From Nitrospira sp. (GTDB lineage: Bacteria > Nitrospirota > Nitrospiria > Nitrospirales > UBA8639), in contig JAGQKG010000003.1 of the NCBI GenBank assembly GCA_020430245.1, positions 1 through 41,677 on the forward strand: DNA of 41,677 bases, written 5' to 3'. Shown here in pieces: positions 27,044 to 36,427 of this stretch; the first letter of the stretch is position 1, and the number at the start of each line of letters is the position of its first letter. Position numbers and translations under genes: made by a program. The notes under the pieces are model-generated. The model was not told the origin of the DNA and searched no databases. It saw only the letters and a list, made by a program, of their open reading frames with translations.

Positions 27044-27472
27044 TTAGCGCTTGCTTGACTTGAATCCACCCTCGTTGGCGCGCCGTACGGCCTTATCGAA
27101 ATTGGGATGGTAGTCGGGTGTTGAGCCCTTTCCCGTCCAGCCATCGACCAGATTGTTAAAGCCGACACAGTACTGCTTCCCGCCCATCGGCACGAGCGTG
27201 ACTTCTTTTTCGTCTCCGGGTTCAAAACGGATGGCGGTCGTTGACGGAATATCCAGCCGCGTGCCAAACGCCTGCGGCCGGTCAAACTCCAAATAGCGAT
27301 TGGATTCGAAAAAATGAAAATGCGAGCCGACCTGAATGGGCCGGTCGCCGGTGTTTCGCACTCTCAGGGTGATTCTCGGCCGACCGGCGTTGATTTCGAT
27401 ATCTCCTTCTGCCAGGACCAGGCCCCCAACCGGCACAGACTCCTTCTTTTCTGTTTTTTTTGAACTAGCCAT
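27044..27472 (-). CDS. ureB: Urease beta subunit UreB
   Basis: The 142-residue subunit has the family core [20 protein letters not shown], then [19 protein letters not shown] and [24 protein letters not shown] lysine-rich 15-residue N-terminal extension (SSKKTEKKE) and a C-terminal tail extend the usual 100-110 residues. It forms part of the (UreABC)3 trimer in the cytoplasm. Spacing is 50 bases from ureA and 25 to ureC. Confidence 0.97.
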   Translation of the reverse strand: MASSKKTEKKESVPVGGLVLAEGDIEINAGRPRITLRVRNTGDRPIQVGSHFHFFESNRYLEFDRPQAFGTRLDIPSTTAIRFEPGDEKEVTLVPMGGKQYCVGFNNLVDGWTGKGSTPDYHPNFDKAVRRANEGGFKSSKR

Positions 27473-27522
27473 GTATGTACTCCTCTCGTGCTCAGACGCA
27501 ATCAGGATACCGGATTAGTAAA

Positions 27523-27825
27523 TTATTTGATGGGATCATGAACCGTAATCAGCCTGGTGCCGTCGGTGAACACGGCCTCGAGTTGAACGAAGGGGATCAT
27601 CTCGGCAACTCCTTCCATGACGTCATCGCGTGTCAGCACACCCGCCGCCTCTTTCATCACCTCCTCGACCGTCTTCCCCTCGCGGGCTCCTTCGAGGGCC
27701 GCCGAGCAGATGAGCGCCATTGATTCCGGATGATTCAGCTTCAGACCTTTGTTTTTCCGCCGTTGGGCAATATCGCCCAGTTGGTAAATCAATAATTTTT
27801 CCGTCTCACGAGGTGTTAGATGCAT
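27523..27825 (-). CDS. ureA: Urease gamma subunit UreA
   Basis: The 100-residue protein matches the family across its length: [39 protein letters not shown], then [16 protein letters not shown] and [22 protein letters not shown]-like end (here [22 protein letters not shown]). The first urease structural gene, it follows the urea transporter after 96 bases. The ribosome site before the ATG is GAGGAGAG. Confidence 0.97.
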   Translation of the reverse strand: MHLTPRETEKLLIYQLGDIAQRRKNKGLKLNHPESMALICSAALEGAREGKTVEEVMKEAAGVLTRDDVMEGVAEMIPFVQLEAVFTDGTRLITVHDPIK

Positions 27826-27921
27826 GATAAGCTCTCCTCTTCAATAGTGAACGTGTGGTGTAAGATATCCGGCGCCTGTGGCCCGCAAAACGACTCTCGC
27901 AAACCCGTGTGCCTCGGGACG

Positions 27922-28842
27922 CTAACTCGGCTCTTCTCCCGGCTCCCCTAGAAATAAAACCTCGATCTGGCCTAGAACAATCACAAGCCAAGCCGCTGCT
28001 ACGAAGGGGGCCGTCAGTGGGGGAATTCCCAGCCAACTCGGAAAGAACTCCGTCAAGGGCACAGAGATCAATATGGCCAAGATTGAGACAAAGAGCGATT
28101 TCCTCCACAGGAACCCGGCGATGGCGGCGAGCGAGGCATTGTACCCGTAAAGGCCAAGAGTTATGGCTTCAACCGGATCGTGGTGATACATCGCCACAAA
28201 CAATCCTAACACCGATCCCAGCAGCGCCAGAACCGCATGTCGCCAGTTGCACAGCGCGATCCCCGCAAGAAAGAACATCCCGGTCACCATGTTCGCACCA
28301 AACATGACCTCGGCGACACCGCGTAAGATCTCGTCCACCAACCCCACCGACATATATTCCGTGGGAACCGGTTGCACGTCGATCGTCGTTCCAACCATCG
28401 CATGTGCAAGGAGCAGGAGGATCCAGGTCGCGAGTACGAAAGGCGCCGTGTAGGTCGGGAATGGCACAAATCTGCGCATGGCGAAAGTCAGGAAAGTCGA
28501 CCCCACACAGCCCACAACCAACAGGCCCCACGTCAATGGCTCAGGCTTCAGGTAGAAGAACGTGGCGATACCCACCAGCACGGGATTGAAGCCATGAATA
28601 CCATCCTCGATCTCCGCACGGTCGAATTGCGCCAGGGAAGCAACCAACGGACCGATGATCGCACCGATTCCTGCCCCTACCGCCATGAGCGGCGACGCAA
28701 CCGCGATCCCGATCAGAAACAACAGCCCGGTGCCGGCATGGCCCTGCAACATCACTTGACCAAACCCGCGCAGCACGATACGAGAAGCGTGTGCCGGATC
28801 ACCCAACGTTTGCCGATCATTCATGATAGATCCTGGTGCCAT
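27922..28842 (-). CDS. Urea transporter (UT family)
   Basis: The 306-residue inner-membrane protein has the ten-helix, two-repeat layout of the UT (SLC14-like) urea channels. GRGFGQVMLQGHAGTGLLFLIG-like start (here LRGFGQVMLQGHAGTGLLFL), IHGFNPVLVGIA and the second-repeat GVAEVMFGANMVTGMFFLAGIA and LYGYNASLAAIA are present. The paired FNPVLVG and YNASLAA elements line the selectivity filter. It gives facilitated urea entry. Placed between the porin (19 bases upstream) and ureA, it completes an uptake and hydrolysis operon. An ATG at 28824 is an alternative start. Confidence 0.93.
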   Translation of the reverse strand: MAPGSIMNDRQTLGDPAHASRIVLRGFGQVMLQGHAGTGLLFLIGIAVASPLMAVGAGIGAIIGPLVASLAQFDRAEIEDGIHGFNPVLVGIATFFYLKPEPLTWGLLVVGCVGSTFLTFAMRRFVPFPTYTAPFVLATWILLLLAHAMVGTTIDVQPVPTEYMSVGLVDEILRGVAEVMFGANMVTGMFFLAGIALCNWRHAVLALLGSVLGLFVAMYHHDPVEAITLGLYGYNASLAAIAGFLWRKSLFVSILAILISVPLTEFFPSWLGIPPLTAPFVAAAWLVIVLGQIEVLFLGEPGEEPS

Positions 28843-28860
28843 ATCAGAGCCCCCTGCGCA

Positions 28861-30054
28861 CTAAAGTTGGATCTGAAGACCCAACCCGATTGCACTGACC
28901 GCATGGCCGTTGACCCCTGGTGTATAGGTCCGGCCTTTGGTTAAAAAATCGCCATATTGATAAAACAGCGAAATCCTTGCGTTATGCCCATCGATCACGT
29001 AGTTCAGTCCGCCTTCGAACAGGTACCGGGAAGAGCTGTCATTAGGATTAGTGTCCACATAACGCACGAAAGGCTGAAATTGTCCGATCCCGACTTTTTG
29101 GGGAAACAGATACAATCCGGTGGCCATCCAGGAAACACCGGAGAACAGGCAGAAACAATTGGGGTCTGCGAGCGCCTGGGCGCTCAGGTTGGGATTGAAA
29201 TACTTGAGTTCACCCTCCAGGGTCAGAACGCCCTTATTGGGCAGAACCTTTTCGAACAACAGATCCCCATTCATTCCATAAAAATCCGAAGGGGAAGCCT
29301 GAGTGCCGGCCCCATCGTTCTGGTATTGGAACACATAGGCCGCTGTCAATATGTCGCCGCCCTTCCCGTAATACGTGCTGCTGGTGTAATAACCAGGATT
29401 TTGTTCAATGTTAAGAAAGTTGTAACTGATGCGACCTGCGTAAAGAAGATGGTCTGACTGATTCGACCCTCCGCCATGCCCCTCAAAAATCCCCACAACG
29501 TAAGTCAATCGTCTATCCGGACTTAACGCTCCCCAAATATTCACGCCGTCATCGCGGCCGAACCGTCCACCCTGCCCAATGGACCCGGAAAAATCAGATG
29601 TGTAAAACGGCGTTTCAACAAAATCAAAGGTACTTTGGAAAAACGGACCGGAAAGTTCTCCCCGGTGCTGCGAAACTAACTGGCGCCCTGCCCAGATGTT
29701 GAAGTACGGATTGAATTCAAACTTCCCGATGGCGTCAAGGACAATCATCGTTCCGCCCTGAGTATTATCCGAAGAGACGCAATTGTTACACTCTGTGTTG
29801 AATTCAACCTTAATATATTGATGGATCTGCCCATTCACATAGAGGCGGAGATTATCCAATTGGAAGCTATTACTCCAATGAGACTTATTCGGCGCTGCAT
29901 CCTCCTGCGTGAGAAAACTTGTTTTCAGACCGAGGCCCACACTAATCCATTTCGTATCGTCGATTTCGATCTTCCCTGCTGCATGCACAAGCGACGCACT
30001 CACCACGACCGCGATAAATATGGCGCCAATGGCACACGACCAAATTGTTCGCAT
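28861..30054 (-). CDS. Outer-membrane porin for urea/short amides (FmdC-like)
   Basis: Starting at the ATG at 30054 gives 397 residues with a clean signal peptide ending in SASLVHA. The barrel shows the phosphate-selective-porin-like pattern: FQLDNLRLYVNGQIHQYIKVEFNTE, FEFNPYFNIWAGRQLVSQHR, and a C-terminal strand ending LGLGLQIQL. Nitrospira urea operons encode such a short-chain-amide/urea porin, FmdC, and the gene sits first in this operon ahead of the urea transporter, which supports that role. An ATG at 30090 is open in frame but would add 12 residues before the signal. Substrate is inferred from context. Confidence 0.8.
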   Translation of the reverse strand: MRTIWSCAIGAIFIAVVVSASLVHAAGKIEIDDTKWISVGLGLKTSFLTQEDAAPNKSHWSNSFQLDNLRLYVNGQIHQYIKVEFNTECNNCVSSDNTQGGTMIVLDAIGKFEFNPYFNIWAGRQLVSQHRGELSGPFFQSTFDFVETPFYTSDFSGSIGQGGRFGRDDGVNIWGALSPDRRLTYVVGIFEGHGGGSNQSDHLLYAGRISYNFLNIEQNPGYYTSSTYYGKGGDILTAAYVFQYQNDGAGTQASPSDFYGMNGDLLFEKVLPNKGVLTLEGELKYFNPNLSAQALADPNCFCLFSGVSWMATGLYLFPQKVGIGQFQPFVRYVDTNPNDSSSRYLFEGGLNYVIDGHNARISLFYQYGDFLTKGRTYTPGVNGHAVSAIGLGLQIQL

Positions 30055-30134
30055 ATGATCAAACTGCCGATGCAGGCTCAGACAAACCATTTTTCATTGC
30101 GGAAGGATGTAGCTGTGTCTCACAAAAGGAAGTC

Positions 30135-30163
30135 ACTATGTGAAAATCCAAGAAAATTGTCAA
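30135..30163 (-). promoter_or_regulatory. Sigma70-like promoter of the urea operon
   Basis: On the minus strand, TTGACA (30163-30158) and CATAGT (30140-30135) are separated by exactly 17 bases, placing the start of transcription near 30128. The -35 box is perfect and the -10 box matches TATAAT at four of six positions. No sigma54 or NtrC site was seen. Confidence 0.65.
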
Positions 30164-30297
30164 CGATATGATTGAACGCCCCCAACTTCGCCCCCGTTAT
30201 TATATGGATGAAGAAACTACCCTCCTGCTTGTGTCCCCGTGGCTTAATGGTATACTTGCCCAACGATCAACTTTGATGGTGTCAACAAGGGGGAAGC

Positions 30298-31158
30298 GTG
30301 AGAGTCAACGCTGTGGATCTGAGTCGCATGACCCTGGCAGGCGCTTTGGCTTGTACATTTCTGCTTGGTTGCACCGGATCGGGCATACACACTCCCCTTC
30401 ACCAGAATAAAACCAGCCGCATCTATCTGGAGTGGGTTCCGCAAGATTCTTTCCACGCCTCTCATCCAGCTACACTGCCCCCGACCGTAATCCATGGCGT
30501 GTTACGCGGGTTGCGCGTGCAAAAACCGACAACGAACCTTGGCAACATTATCAGTGAGCAGCAAGAACCCAAGAGAGTTTTCTCCGATGAAGACGTGGCG
30601 CTCCTGACTCCACACATTCTCTTCGCCTTGTCGCAGGCAACCCCGGAAGAGCAGGTCGCTTTTCAACGGATCTATCCTTGGGAATACGGTTCAAGGATGA
30701 CGGCTGGGACTCTCTCTCTCCGCGAAGACCTGCTTTTTCTAACTATCACCCACTACACACAGAAACACGAAGGAATAAATTTTGTTTATGTGGATGACCG
30801 TCAGGCCCCTGATCCTACCGGCCTTGGTGGTCTGACCGTGCTTTTCGTCCCCAAGGAAGCCCTCCGGCCCGACAAGCCCCCTCTGGTGGACCATCACCCC
30901 CACAAAGTCACTCTGGCGATCAATTACCCGTCTCTGGAAATGTGGCGAGAGCCGTCCGAACAGCCATCCCCTTCTCAGGTCAAATCAACGGAAGAATCTT
31001 CAGTCGCCGTCAAGCCGGAAATCATGCCGGGAGAATCGGCATCGAAAGATCATGCCATCCGTGCGTTGAAGGAACAGGTTCACCGGCAACAAATGGAAAT
31101 GGAGCAATTAAAAAAAGAATTTCGGGAACTTCAACAAAGTCCTAAAAGAAAAGAATAA
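30298..31158 (+). CDS. Secreted lipoprotein, paralogue of the one at 35606
   Basis: The GTG-started 286-residue protein has a lipoprotein signal ending in LACTFLLGC (lipobox Cys about residue 25). The mature domain contains VFSDEDVALLTPHILFALSQATPEEQVAFQ and EYGSRMTAGTLSLREDLLFLTITHY, which line up with DQEEIDHLSLALSRAFPQARAQEWVVF and TYGTEMTTGAWFARDTTLHLLLANY in the protein at 35606-36427. A C-terminal Glu/Gln/Lys-rich coiled coil (about 250-286) follows a linker. I do not recognise a characterised family. It is divergent from the urea operon and shares its upstream region. Confidence 0.72.
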   Translation: MRVNAVDLSRMTLAGALACTFLLGCTGSGIHTPLHQNKTSRIYLEWVPQDSFHASHPATLPPTVIHGVLRGLRVQKPTTNLGNIISEQQEPKRVFSDEDVALLTPHILFALSQATPEEQVAFQRIYPWEYGSRMTAGTLSLREDLLFLTITHYTQKHEGINFVYVDDRQAPDPTGLGGLTVLFVPKEALRPDKPPLVDHHPHKVTLAINYPSLEMWREPSEQPSPSQVKSTEESSVAVKPEIMPGESASKDHAIRALKEQVHRQQMEMEQLKKEFRELQQSPKRKE

Positions 31159-31339
31159 ATTCACGACCGGTCCATCCACCAAGAGAGAAATAATGTTCGG
31201 ACTGATCAGAGGAGATGCCTAACCCTTCCAAATTGAATTTTCCACGCCGTCAAGATCCGACGAGAGTCGTTGTGCTGAGTCTACCCCAAGACCCATTTGC
31301 CATAATCAAACGGATCATCTTTTTATCACCTCCTCCTGA

Positions 31340-31740
31340 CTTCTGGAGTTGATATTGGATATGGCACATCCCCTCTACCCAGACGATTTCATTGCATTAA
31401 GAACGTTAATTGACGGATAGAGGGCTAGACGTCGTTCGGCTCTCTTGTGAGTGTTATGGGGAATTGGACATACATCTGCATTGGCCTTGGATGGAATGTG
31501 TGTTGACTCTCAAGTGATCGTTTCCTGCGGAATTGACATTCTCAGTGGAAATGCTCATCAGAGACATGATGGTAATTTTTGAGGGTTCCCTTGATTTGAA
31601 AGGCCCTCCAGCCTCGCACACGAGATCTTCATGAACATAGCCCAGACCAGGAAAGCCATCTCCATCACGTGAGCGGGTTGCATACCAAAATTTTTGTAGC
31701 CGGCTTACATGAGATCGCCGGGAGCGCTGCTCTGAAGCAT
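31340..31740 (+). pseudogene. Relic 1 of a NicO/UreH-type nickel transporter
   Basis: Reading across stops and frameshifts gives DMAHPLYPDDFIALRTLIDG (compare the H-x4-DH nickel motif, GLRHALDPDHLAAVSTL), then RRRSALL-stop-VLWGIGHTSALAL. Further on come SFPAELTFSVEMLI, the His-rich loop DLHEHSPDQESHLHH, and FVAGLHEIAGSAAL (family: FVVGLVHGLAGSAAL). At least three stops and one shift are present, so no product is made. The remaining 31741-32311 and 31159-31339 show nothing else I can support. Confidence 0.65.
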
Positions 31741-32311
31741 GACCACCATGCCGTCAACCTTTTTCATGTGGTCCCCGCCGTCCTAGCGCACTCTGTTTTG
31801 TGCAACACCCACCCACTTGATTAAAAACCCCGTAGTCAGGACAAGTCTTGTTTTTTTGGTGTATGTTTGTTACAGGTTTATGTACTCATCAAAAGCCTGC
31901 GGCGCATAAAGGGCATCTTTAAAAACTTCTGACACATGGCTCTCAGTCTGCGATGGCGCAGCTTTCTAAAGAAGAGATACCATGTTGATAATGCCCAACC
32001 TGGATTCGTTGATCTCATTACACGCTTTTGAGGTCTTTAGTCAAATACTCTATCCTCAATGTTGCCACAAGATACCTGAATGAAAGAGTCATTTGGCCGA
32101 CCCGAAAATCTCAGTCCATTCGACTATTGAGAGTTTTATCTTTGCCCCTTACCCACACTCACCGTTCCGATGAACTCAAAAACGGTCTGCCTTCCACCGT
32201 TGGCTAGGCAACCCATAGGACCTCATGAACCATAGCATTCCGTCTTTCACCATCAACGGAGCCTCAAGAGCGTCTGTCCATTTAATATCAACAACACACA
32301 GGGGATACTTC

Positions 32312-33313
32312 ATGAGTAATAAATCCATTCGGATTTTATCCTTCCAAATTGGCTTAGCAATCATCCTAACCGTTCCCGTGTTTGGTGACACCAATCCTTT
32401 ACCATCTTGGAAGGAGGGGCCCAGTAAATCAGCCATTCTGGAGTTTGTCACCAAGGTTACGAAGGAAGGCAGCCCTGACTACGTTCCCTCCCACGAACGC
32501 ATCGCAGTGTTCGATAACGATGGAACCTTGTGGGCCGAACAGCCGATGTATTTCCAGGCAATCTTCGCCTTCGACCGCGTGAAGGAACTTGCCCCACAAC
32601 ATCCCGAATGGAAAACGAAGGAACCCTTCGCCTCGGTCCTGAAGGGCGACGTACAAGCAGCGCTCGCGGGCGGGGAAAAGGCTCTGCTGGAAATGGTCAT
32701 GGCCACACATGCCGGGATGACCACCGAGGAGTTCAGCAGGACCGTGAGCGATTGGATCGGCACCGCAAAACATCCAAAAACCAATCGTCTTTATACCGAG
32801 ATGGTCTATCAGCCGATGCTCGAATTATTGACATATCTCCGTTCAAACGCCTTCAAGACTTTCATCGTCTCCGGCGGAGGAATTGAATTCATGCGGCCCT
32901 GGGCAGAACGCGTTTACGGCATCCCGTCCAACCAGGTGGTCGGAAGCAGTATCAAAACCAAGTATGAAGTCCGTAACGGCAAGCCCGTGCTGACACGTCT
33001 CCCGGAACTCAACTTTATCGACGACAAAGCCGGCAAGCCGGTAGGGATTAATCAACACATCGGGCGTCGCCCGCTAATGGCCTTCGGCAATTCCGACGGA
33101 GACTTCCAGATGCTCGAATGGACCACTACCGGGGAAGGCCCTCGATTTGGACTTCTGGTCCACCATACCGATGACGAACGTGAATGGGCGTATGATCGAA
33201 AATCCCACATCGGTCATCTCTCCCGAGGCCTGGATGAAGGGGCCAAACGCGGGTGGACCATCGTGAACATGAAAGCGGACTGGAAACGGGTCTTTCCCTT
33301 TGAAAAACCCTAA
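32312..33313 (+). CDS. Exported HAD-family phosphatase
   Basis: Starting at ATG 32312 (AGGGGAT upstream) gives 333 residues with a signal peptide ending near VPVFGDT. The HAD catalytic motif I is RIAVFDNDGTLW with nucleophile D68 and D70; motif II is FIVSGGG, motif IV is AFGNSDGDFQML. The large cap between 75 and 180 is helical. It should be a periplasmic, Mg2+-dependent phosphomonoesterase, of the acid-phosphatase-like branch; the substrate is unknown. The frame is open 87 bases further upstream, but that extension has no ribosome site and would bury the signal peptide. It is a single gene. Confidence 0.85.
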   Translation: MSNKSIRILSFQIGLAIILTVPVFGDTNPLPSWKEGPSKSAILEFVTKVTKEGSPDYVPSHERIAVFDNDGTLWAEQPMYFQAIFAFDRVKELAPQHPEWKTKEPFASVLKGDVQAALAGGEKALLEMVMATHAGMTTEEFSRTVSDWIGTAKHPKTNRLYTEMVYQPMLELLTYLRSNAFKTFIVSGGGIEFMRPWAERVYGIPSNQVVGSSIKTKYEVRNGKPVLTRLPELNFIDDKAGKPVGINQHIGRRPLMAFGNSDGDFQMLEWTTTGEGPRFGLLVHHTDDEREWAYDRKSHIGHLSRGLDEGAKRGWTIVNMKADWKRVFPFEKP

Positions 33314-34048
33314 ACCGGATGATTCACCGCTTGATAATTAAATCGGCTAGGCCATTGAATCAACCCCCATAAATCATACTGCCTGTAGAGTTAGGGTGTG
33401 GAGTCGGTGGCCGATACCCCTGGGCACTATGAGATCGACGGGTGTCGTACTGCCCCCGCCATTGTTCAATAATTACGTGAAGGGGAGTTCCTTGAGGGTA
33501 TACAGGACTTCGCTGTTTGAAACATTAATCCAACATGTCGTTGAACAACCCCACCAAGCCATATTCCCAGGAGCTGTCCGGCTGCCGTTTCAAAACAACA
33601 TAAATTTGGATTGGAGCCTAACCATCGAACACAAAACCTGTTGAACATCCAGTCGGTCAGCAAACAACCGGATATCCGCAACACCAGTGATGGTACCTGG
33701 GGAACAGATGATATCAACACACCCCTGTTTTTCTCTCTGGCCAAAAGTGGGGTTTGGATTGATTCTGCAATTTCCCACCGGCACGGATGAGGCTCTCAAT
33801 TCACGAATATAGGCTACCGCCCCGCAGTGAAAGGTGTTTCGTGTTGGGGTACCCATCCAATGGAAGTGTTGCAGCCTTTTCCAATGTGGCGCACGACCGA
33901 CTGGGAGAATGGATTGGACCCTGCGCCTACAACTGCCCCTCAAACTACCGAAGACCGTGTTCACCGAGTGAACACGATATGATCAACTCAACATTGTCAG
34001 GTTAAGAGATCTATTCTGCGAGCAGGTGGGATTCGGACTCTGATTCTC
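33314..34048. other. Gene-poor gap with decayed sequence
   Basis: Besides the repeat at 33575-33650, a minus-strand frame at 33590-33964 (124 codons) is open but has no ribosome site, signal or family resemblance. I treat the gap as relic DNA. Confidence 0.45.
33575..33650. repeat. Dispersed repeat, copy B
   Basis: This block shares TTTCAAAACAACAT and GGATTGGAGCC with 4846-4917, in the same orientation, with one-base indels and scattered changes. No transposase sequence adjoins this copy. Confidence 0.5.
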
Positions 34049-35515
34049 ATGAACCTTACTCAATATGAAGGGGCTGTGGAACGGCAGCGACAAGTCGCGC
34101 GATCTTGGCTCGTCATGGTATTTTTTTTGGCGGTCCCTCTGACCTGGTCTCTGCCATACTCAGCCCAGGCCCAAGAGCCCATCGACCATGGGCCTCCGCC
34201 TCGTGCACAGGGCAATGTGGAGAAAGAGCAGCTGGAGGAGCGACTCAAGCGGCTGGAAAAGGAAGTGAAGGAACTGAAGGGACGCCACGAACAGATAACT
34301 GGGGGGATGCAGGAGTTGGTGGCCGAGCAAGACCGACAGGCCGCCGAATGGGCATCCAAGTTCGATTCGCTTCGCAGAGTTCCCCTCAACGAACTTTCTG
34401 GAACAGGGGAGAAAGACGGTTGGATTCGCAATCAGTATGTAAACCTCGATATAAGGTTCGGCGGTTTCTTACAAGCAAGCTTTATCCACAACTTCCAGGA
34501 CACGGGTGTCCTGGTTGACAAATTCCGACCTGCAAGTTTCCCGGTACCGACACAGAGAACCACCAGCACGCTGATGAGTGCGAAATCGACTCGATTTATC
34601 TTTGAAACCCGAAAAAACACACAGTATGGGCGGTACAGCACCTTCCTCTCCATGGATCTGTTTGGCAGTAACGACAGAGACGACTACACAATGCGTGGCC
34701 GTCAGGCCTACATCACCGGTGTCAGCCCGTTCTCAGGGTGGTCATTCCTTTTCGGACGAGCGTTTTCGACCATGCGAAATTTGCAAGCTTGGCCGGACAT
34801 GTTCGGCCGGGAAGGACCACAGGCAATTGGACGATGGTTTGCAGGCATGATTCGCTATTCGTTTCAACTCGATGAGGCGAAGCACTGGATTTTTACGACT
34901 GCCATTGAAGAACCCGACACCAAAGTGACCAATGGGAATGGTGAGGAAGATTGGCCCGACGGCATACTCCGGCTCGATACGAATCAGGCATGGGGGAGCC
35001 TTATGATCGCAAGTGTCGTCCGGCAACTCAAGGCCACGAACCTGGCCAATTCGGGATCGGACAAGGCCTTCGGTTATGGTGTAACGGCTTCCGGAACGTT
35101 GGGAGTGCCAGGTACCAGGGATGTCATTAAATTCACGGGCCACTATGGTTCCGGTTATGGAGGACTCTACATAATGGATCTTTTTGAGGAGGGTGGCCAG
35201 GACGGTGTCTACGATGATGCCAAGGGTAAACTCAGACCCTTGGAGGTGTATGGGGGGTATGGGATCTACGAGCACCCATGGACCGATACGTTGCGGTCAA
35301 CAGCGGGGTTTGGTTACGTCGGAGTAAGCAACCTAGCTATTCAGGCGGGAAATTCCTATAAGAAAACCTTTTGGGTGTTAGCAAGCCTGATTTACAGACC
35401 GTTCAAGGCATTCGACATGGGTTTGGAATACTATTGGGGCCAGCGGGAGAACAAGGACGGCCAAACCGGAGCGGTGAACCGTCTGATGTTCAGCAATAAA
35501 TTCTATTTTAATTAG
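34049..35515 (+). CDS. DcaP-like trimeric outer-membrane porin
   Basis: The 488-residue protein has a signal peptide (hydrophobic WLVMVFFLAVPLTWSLPYSAQA), an N-terminal periplasmic coiled coil (KEQLEERLKRLEKEVKELKGRHEQI, about 58-85), and a barrel starting NLDIRFGGFLQASFIHNFQ and ending MFSNKFYFN. This coiled-coil-plus-barrel plan is that of DcaP-type porins, which take up dicarboxylates and other small negatively charged compounds. The substrate here is unknown. An internal GTG at 34076, preceded by GAAGGGG, would give a shorter N-terminus and is a possible alternative start. The related-lipoprotein gene lies downstream. Confidence 0.82.
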   Translation: MNLTQYEGAVERQRQVARSWLVMVFFLAVPLTWSLPYSAQAQEPIDHGPPPRAQGNVEKEQLEERLKRLEKEVKELKGRHEQITGGMQELVAEQDRQAAEWASKFDSLRRVPLNELSGTGEKDGWIRNQYVNLDIRFGGFLQASFIHNFQDTGVLVDKFRPASFPVPTQRTTSTLMSAKSTRFIFETRKNTQYGRYSTFLSMDLFGSNDRDDYTMRGRQAYITGVSPFSGWSFLFGRAFSTMRNLQAWPDMFGREGPQAIGRWFAGMIRYSFQLDEAKHWIFTTAIEEPDTKVTNGNGEEDWPDGILRLDTNQAWGSLMIASVVRQLKATNLANSGSDKAFGYGVTASGTLGVPGTRDVIKFTGHYGSGYGGLYIMDLFEEGGQDGVYDDAKGKLRPLEVYGGYGIYEHPWTDTLRSTAGFGYVGVSNLAIQAGNSYKKTFWVLASLIYRPFKAFDMGLEYYWGQRENKDGQTGAVNRLMFSNKFYFN

Positions 35516-35605
35516 GCAGTTGGCAAGATGGAAGATGGCCCTCTCCATGATCGCGTCTTCATTGGAGGATTTGGTCTTGGGCAAAAGGACCGCTCAAGAA
35601 TCTAC

Positions 35606-36427
35606 ATGCAAGAAGGCAAGAAAGCCGAAAAGGGTCTCTTGAACTTCACGAAGAAATCGTGCAGGTCAAGACCGACAAACCAAACCTTTACGTTCTCAAC
35701 AGTTTGTCTGGTTGCTTTGGTGGGAGCGAGCTGTGCAAGCTCCACTCCTCCGACCGTCGTATGCGGGGTTTGTGAGGAGTCCGGGCGCTACGTCCGGGTA
35801 CAAATCCCTTCCGGGCAGATTTCGACTGGTCTCCAAGGATCCTTTTCACATCCGTTGAACCTGAGTCCTCAAGACTGGAAGCAAGTGCTGGCCGTCGTTC
35901 GGATTCGTCCATACGTCCAGCGGTTCGGGGTCTTTTCAAGGAAAGGAGATGAAAAACCCGTCTTCGATCAAGAAGAGATTGATCATCTCAGTCTAGCCTT
36001 GAGCAGAGCCTTTCCCCAGGCACGTGCCCAGGAATGGGTGGTCTTCAGCTTGAGTCGGCCTGACTCAACCTATGGAACTGAAATGACCACGGGCGCATGG
36101 TTTGCGCGCGATACAACCCTGCATCTGCTTTTGGCCAACTATCGGGCAACCGTCCGGCTCAGCAACAGGCAGGAGGCTCAGGATCAGGATCCGCTATTTC
36201 GAATACAACGCCAGGTGCAATATGAATTTGTGGAAAACGGGTATGCCCGAATACCGTCGGACAACAAGTCCTTGCTCTCGCTTTTGCTGCCACAGACGCC
36301 TCATCTGATTATTGAGTATCAGCAGTTGTTAGAAAAGGGATTGGCGGCCTCCAATGATGCCCCTATGAAAAGGCCTAGGACCCCTTGCCAAGAACCTGAT
36401 GGTCGGCAGGTGCGAGGAAAGAACTGA
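35606..36427 (+). CDS. Secreted lipoprotein, paralogue of the one at 30298
   Basis: From the ATG at 35606 the 273-residue product has a hydrophobic segment VCLVALVGASCAS with a lipobox Cys. The mature part shares its central region with the protein at 30298 (see there), with VVFSLSRPDSTYGTEMTTGAWFARD as the best-conserved stretch. The N-terminus is long for a lipoprotein signal; a TTG near 35639 (MNFTKKSCRS) would be more normal, so the start is unsure. It begins 90 bases after the DcaP-like porin gene. No known family was recognised; porin-lipoprotein pairing suggests an envelope role. Confidence 0.68.
   Translation: MQEGKKAEKGLLNFTKKSCRSRPTNQTFTFSTVCLVALVGASCASSTPPTVVCGVCEESGRYVRVQIPSGQISTGLQGSFSHPLNLSPQDWKQVLAVVRIRPYVQRFGVFSRKGDEKPVFDQEEIDHLSLALSRAFPQARAQEWVVFSLSRPDSTYGTEMTTGAWFARDTTLHLLLANYRATVRLSNRQEAQDQDPLFRIQRQVQYEFVENGYARIPSDNKSLLSLLLPQTPHLIIEYQQLLEKGLAASNDAPMKRPRTPCQEPDGRQVRGKN

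Noticed and set aside
33590-33964. Minus-strand frame of 124 codons
   Set aside because: There is no ribosome site, signal or recognisable domain, and it includes the dispersed repeat. Treated as chance openness in relic DNA.
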